Source: Chloroflexota bacterium (lineage in GTDB: Bacteria; Chloroflexota; Anaerolineae; Anaerolineales; UBA11657). From it: a stretch of DNA of 18,503 nucleotides. Made by a program: the position numbers and the translations under genes. Shown here piece after piece: positions 16,316-18,503 of this stretch. Location of the stretch: the NCBI GenBank assembly GCA_003670425.1, contig QWRL01000025.1:1-18503 (forward strand), written 5' to 3'. Numbering within the stretch: the stretch's first letter is position 1; each line of letters opens with the position of its first letter. The notes under the pieces are model-generated. The model did not search any database, was not told the DNA's origin, and saw only the letters and a list, made by a program, of their open reading frames with translations.

Positions 16316-16957
16316 TTAGGGCTTGTGCGACAGTCGCGCAATTGCCGCGGCGTGCAGCGCTTCGGAGAGTGCCCCGTTCTTTTTGAGCAAGTCCAGGCGC
16401 GCAGTCGGCACTGGTTTAATCTCGGCATTGTCTGTGCGCTTCAGGTATTCCTCCAGGATTACCGGCACGCCTTTGATCAATGCGGCATGTAAAGCCTCCG
16501 TGCTGGCAGCCGCGTGCAGCAGGCTCAGCTCTGCGATAAGCGCATGCAGCGCATCCTGCGCCTCCGCCGTCTGCTTCTGCATTTGATCCACCTCGTGCAG
16601 CCGGGATTCTAAATTTTCGGCCATGCGTTCCACCAGCATCCGGCCCCAGCGCTTGTTGGCCAGAATAGATTCTATATTGGCCTTGGGGAAAGCGTAAAGA
16701 ACCGCCGAGTCAGATATGACTGTTACTGTTGCAGAGCGCGGCTTGCCTGTGAGGACTGCCATCTCGCCGATGAACTGCAGTGCGCGTATATCGCCCAAAT
16801 CGCGGCCACTGCGCTCAATGTGCACCTCGCCCTGTCGCAGAAGGTAAATTTTGTCATCCGGGGCATCGTCTTCTTTAAAGACTACATCACCGCGCTTGAG
16901 ATCACGCTCGAAGTTTTTGAACTGTATGCGCTCTTCTTCTGGAATAGCCAGGAACAT
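16316..16957 (-). CDS. Cyclic-nucleotide-binding domain protein with coiled coil
   Basis: A 213-residue protein with an N-terminal cAMP/cGMP-binding (CRP-like) domain at about residues 8-115. The phosphate-binding cassette is well kept: FIGEMAVLTGKPRSAT, with Glu65 for the ribose and Arg74 for the phosphate, so ligand binding is plausible. Instead of the helix-turn-helix of CRP/FNR regulators, the C-terminal half is a probable coiled coil (about 105-150: VERMAENLESRLHEVDQMQK and onward) followed by an Ala/Leu-rich helical tail. It is therefore unlikely to bind DNA by itself; it may act by oligomerising or by binding a partner. AAGGAG lies eight bases before the ATG. It lies between dusB and the acetyltransferase, with 124 bases separating it from dusB, and so may have its own promoter. 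Confidence 0.9.
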   Translation of the reverse strand: MFLAIPEEERIQFKNFERDLKRGDVVFKEDDAPDDKIYLLRQGEVHIERSGRDLGDIRALQFIGEMAVLTGKPRSATVTVISDSAVLYAFPKANIESILANKRWGRMLVERMAENLESRLHEVDQMQKQTAEAQDALHALIAELSLLHAAASTEALHAALIKGVPVILEEYLKRTDNAEIKPVPTARLDLLKKNGALSEALHAAAIARLSHKP

Positions 16958-16965
16958 ATTGGAAA

Positions 16966-16971
16966 CTCCTT
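16966..16971 (-). promoter_or_regulatory. Ribosome binding site AAGGAG
   Basis: A near-perfect Shine-Dalgarno on the leftward strand, eight bases before the ATG of the cyclic-nucleotide-binding gene. The roughly 60 bases upstream are AT-rich compared with the surroundings and probably hold its promoter, but I cannot pick a convincing -35/-10 pair. Confidence 0.7.
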
Positions 16972-17081
16972 GCTCAATAATAAATACGATTCGCAGTCTA
17001 CTCTAGTTTTATCCGCCAATCGCCGGTTGAAACGGGGCGGCACGCATCCCGGTTTGCGTTGCGCAGCAATCCCGATGCAAT

Positions 17082-18062
17082 TTAGGCTGGCACAGCCGCC
17101 GGCAGGGCGTTGCCCAGCGATTCAATCAGCGCTTCAAAATCTGCCGTGTGTTCGCAGGTAAGCAGCGCCAGGCGCAGGCTTTCACCGCGCGCGGTGTGCT
17201 GCAGGTAGTGCGCCACGTGTTTGCGGAACAGCACCAGTCCGGCTGCTGCGCCGTAAAACTGCTGGTTGAGCGCAAGATGGCGGCGCACTAGCGCAATCTT
17301 TTCGGCGGTGTTCACGGACTCCGCTGCCTTGCGCTGGAAGATCCACGGGTTGCCAATTGCGCCGCGCCCGATCAGCACTGCCGTGCAGCCGGTGTGCTGC
17401 AGCATGCGCCGGATGTCCGCCGGCGTGCGCACGTCACCGTTGCCCAGCACGGGGATGCGCAGCTGCTGCCGGATCTCCGCAATCGCGTCCCAGTCCGCTG
17501 CGCCCTTGTATGCCTGCGCACGCGTGCGCCCGTGCACAGCCAGCGCACTTGCGCCGCAGCCTTCCACTATCTGCGCAATCTCCAGATAGTTGCGCTGGGT
17601 GTCGTCCCAGCCGATGCGCATTTTGGCGGTTACCGGCACTTGCAGCTCGCGTGCCAGCGTGCCAAACAGCTGCGCCACGCGCTCCGGAAAGCGCAGCATG
17701 CCCGCTCCGGCGCCGCGTTCGGAAATATTTTTTACATAGCAGCCCATGTTGATGTCGATGATGTCCGGCTGCAGCTCCTGCAGGCGCACCGCAGTGCGTA
17801 CGATGCGCTCCACATCGTGGCCGTAAATTTGAAACGAGATGGGGCGTTCCGCGGGATCAAACACCAGTTTTTGCTGCGTGCGCCGGCTGCCGCCGTGCCG
17901 GCCCTGCAGCTCATCCACGTTCACAAATTCTGTGTAGCTCATGGCGGAGCCCAACGCGCGGCAGACAGATCGAAACGGCAGATCCGAGTAGCCGTCCATG
18001 GGCGACAAAATTACATCGCCATAAATCGGAATCTCGCGAATATGAAAGCTCGGCACCGGCAT
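17082..18062 (-). CDS. dusB: tRNA-dihydrouridine synthase (DusB family)
   Basis: An FMN- and NADPH-dependent enzyme that reduces specific uridines in the tRNA D-loop to dihydrouridine; cytoplasmic, 326 residues, the normal length. The TIM-barrel landmarks are in order: SPMDGYSD (20-27), QIYG (78-81), DINMGC with the catalytic Cys108, AKMRIGWDD with the FMN-contacting Lys (about 145), HGRTRAQ, GNGDV, and the phosphate-binding GRGAIGNPWIF. The residue after the catalytic Cys is Tyr where many Dus proteins have Pro; the rest of the loop (VKNISERGAGAGML) is normal. The small helical C-terminal RNA-binding domain is present. A perfect extended -10 ends seven bases before the ATG, suggesting a leaderless transcript. 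The Trm112-like gene is divergent. Confidence 0.95.
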   Translation of the reverse strand: MPVPSFHIREIPIYGDVILSPMDGYSDLPFRSVCRALGSAMSYTEFVNVDELQGRHGGSRRTQQKLVFDPAERPISFQIYGHDVERIVRTAVRLQELQPDIIDINMGCYVKNISERGAGAGMLRFPERVAQLFGTLARELQVPVTAKMRIGWDDTQRNYLEIAQIVEGCGASALAVHGRTRAQAYKGAADWDAIAEIRQQLRIPVLGNGDVRTPADIRRMLQHTGCTAVLIGRGAIGNPWIFQRKAAESVNTAEKIALVRRHLALNQQFYGAAAGLVLFRKHVAHYLQHTARGESLRLALLTCEHTADFEALIESLGNALPAAVPA

Positions 18063-18068
18063 GCACTC

Positions 18069-18077
18069 ATTATAACA
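18069..18077 (-). promoter_or_regulatory. Extended -10 promoter of dusB, leaderless geometry
   Basis: On the leftward strand TGTTATAAT is a perfect extended -10 (TGnTATAAT). After TATAAT come six bases (GAGTGC) and the ATG of dusB, so the predicted first RNA base is the A of the start codon. No -35 match is seen 16-18 bases upstream, which an extended -10 can tolerate. There is no room for a Shine-Dalgarno. Confidence 0.6.
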
Positions 18078-18121
18078 AGCGCGTTATGCAAACTGCTGCT
18101 GCAGTGTACAGCCGGCTGCGC

Positions 18122-18130
18122 TGCTATACT
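18122..18130 (+). promoter_or_regulatory. Extended -10 promoter of the Trm112-like gene
   Basis: TGCTATACT matches the extended -10 pattern TGnTATAAT with one mismatch. Predicted initiation near 18137 gives a leader of about 24 bases that carries GGAG (18147-18150), ten bases before ATG 18161. It faces away from the dusB promoter about 50 bases to the left. Confidence 0.5.
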
Positions 18131-18160
18131 CGCGCCTGCCAACTATGGAGTACACAACCC

Positions 18161-18388
18161 ATGATTAGTGCTGACCTGCTCGAAATTTTGCGCTGCCCGG
18201 CGTGCGTGCAGCACAGCCCCGGCTTGCTGCTGCTCACCCACAACACGTGGCTGGTGTGCCAGGAGGCCGCCTGCAGCCGCAAGTATCCAATTGTGGAAGA
18301 CATTCCGGTGATGCTGGTGGAGGAAGGGGACAAATGGGCGGCCACACTGCCGGACAAACTGCCCGTTCCCCCGCCGTCGCGGCGCTGA
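18161..18388 (+). CDS. Trm112-like (UPF0434) zinc-ribbon protein
   Basis: A 75-residue protein of the Trm112/YcaR family. It starts with the family's LLEILRCPAC, has four cysteines in a C-x2-C ... C-x4-C arrangement (C12, C15, C33, C38) and then YPIVEDIPVML, also diagnostic. Eukaryotic and archaeal Trm112 activates tRNA, rRNA and protein methyltransferases; the bacterial homologues are small and their roles less clear. The open frame extends upstream to ATG 18086, but that would start upstream of the promoter and add non-family sequence; ATG 18161 with GGAG in front is chosen. The C-terminal tail is Pro-rich and overlaps the next open frame. The neighbouring divergent gene is a tRNA-modification enzyme, which agrees with an RNA-modification link but does not prove it. 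Confidence 0.88.
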   Translation: MISADLLEILRCPACVQHSPGLLLLTHNTWLVCQEAACSRKYPIVEDIPVMLVEEGDKWAATLPDKLPVPPPSRR

Positions 18389-18503
18389 GCAGCCGCGTGC
18401 GCGCCGCGCAGCTGCTGGCGCAGCTGGCCGCTGCGGCGCAGGATGCTGCTGCGGCGCAGGATGCTGCTGCGGCGGAAGCTGCGCTGGCCGCGCTGCCGGC
18501 GCT
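18334..18503 (+). CDS. Partial open frame running off the window, Ala-rich
   Basis: An open frame begins at ATG 18334, inside the last 55 bases of the Trm112-like gene in another frame, and stays open to the window edge (56 codons). GGAGG (18319-18323) and AGGGGA (18325-18330) lie directly before the ATG, an unusually strong ribosome binding site for this region. The visible protein is MGGHTAGQTARSPAVAALSS followed by Ala/Gln-rich helical sequence with an AAAQDA repeat. There is too little to assign a family. If real, it is translationally coupled to the Trm112-like gene and may be its methyltransferase or enzyme partner, which is only a guess. GTG 18397 is a possible later start. Confidence 0.5.
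   Translation, partial: MGGHTAGQTARSPAVAALSSRVRAAQLLAQLAAAAQDAAAAQDAAAAEAALAALPA
18430..18474 (+). repeat. 18-bp tandem repeat, 2.5 copies
   Basis: GCTGCGGCGCAGGATGCT occurs twice without any mismatch (18430-18447, 18448-18465) and its first nine bases follow once more (18466-18474). In the frame of the overlapping edge open frame it encodes AAAQDA. The perfect identity suggests a recent slippage event. Confidence 0.85.

Noticed and set aside
16291..16428. Upstream extension of the acetyltransferase to 16428
   Set aside because: It would overlap the end of the cyclic-nucleotide-binding gene by over 100 bases and encodes Cys/Arg-rich sequence unlike the family.
17036..17081. Possible hairpin terminator downstream of dusB
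   Set aside because: Only a four-base stem (TTGC/GCAA) and imperfect repeats of a GGGAT word are found, with no T-run; not convincing.
18086..18160. Upstream extension of the Trm112-like gene to ATG 18086
   Set aside because: It begins before the extended -10 promoter, and the added residues do not belong to the family, which starts just before LLEILRCPAC.

Overview
The window is a stretch of bacterial chromosome with moderately high GC content, no rRNA or tRNA genes, no insertion sequence and no CRISPR array. Several features suggest a monoderm-like member of the Chloroflexota: three lipoproteins whose lipobox is followed by a low-complexity Pro/Thr/Ala linker (TPSWTP-type and PAATA-type), a long Calx-beta/FG-GAP surface protein, a DnaE-type polymerase with a complete-looking PHP domain, and many genes without a clear Shine-Dalgarno. 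This assignment is an inference from protein style; no marker gene was searched.

Layout. Ten genes run rightward from 10 to 15516. The first is a secreted adhesin-like protein (Calx-beta domains plus 47-residue calcium-binding repeats). It is followed by a lipoprotein with an alpha-carbonic-anhydrase fold, a short-chain dehydrogenase, a seven-bladed TolB-like propeller lipoprotein, threonine synthase, a three-array pentapeptide-repeat protein, a small unrecognised exported protein, a LysM lipoprotein, a Nudix (ADP-ribose pyrophosphatase-like) hydrolase and dnaE. The Nudix stop and the dnaE start overlap by ATGA. Three genes run leftward from 18062 to 15565: DusB (tRNA-dihydrouridine synthase), a cyclic-nucleotide-binding/coiled-coil protein and a GNAT acetyltransferase. 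They converge on dnaE at a GC-rich hairpin. At the right edge a Trm112-like zinc-ribbon gene diverges from dusB and overlaps an open reading frame that runs off the window.

How the genes fit together. Much of the left half is the cell envelope: four exported proteins are interleaved with metabolic enzymes (threonine synthase, SDR). The right half is information processing and nucleotide housekeeping (Nudix, DnaE, DusB, Trm112-like). I see no defence island or obviously new multi-gene system. The most notable points are a carbonic-anhydrase-fold lipoprotein that has lost two of three zinc histidines and the proton-shuttle histidine; two promoters placed exactly for leaderless transcripts (TANAAT, six bases, ATG); a 7-2-7 palindrome overlapping a likely -10 element upstream of the LysM lipoprotein; and 18-bp hexapeptide-coding tandem repeats in three different genes.
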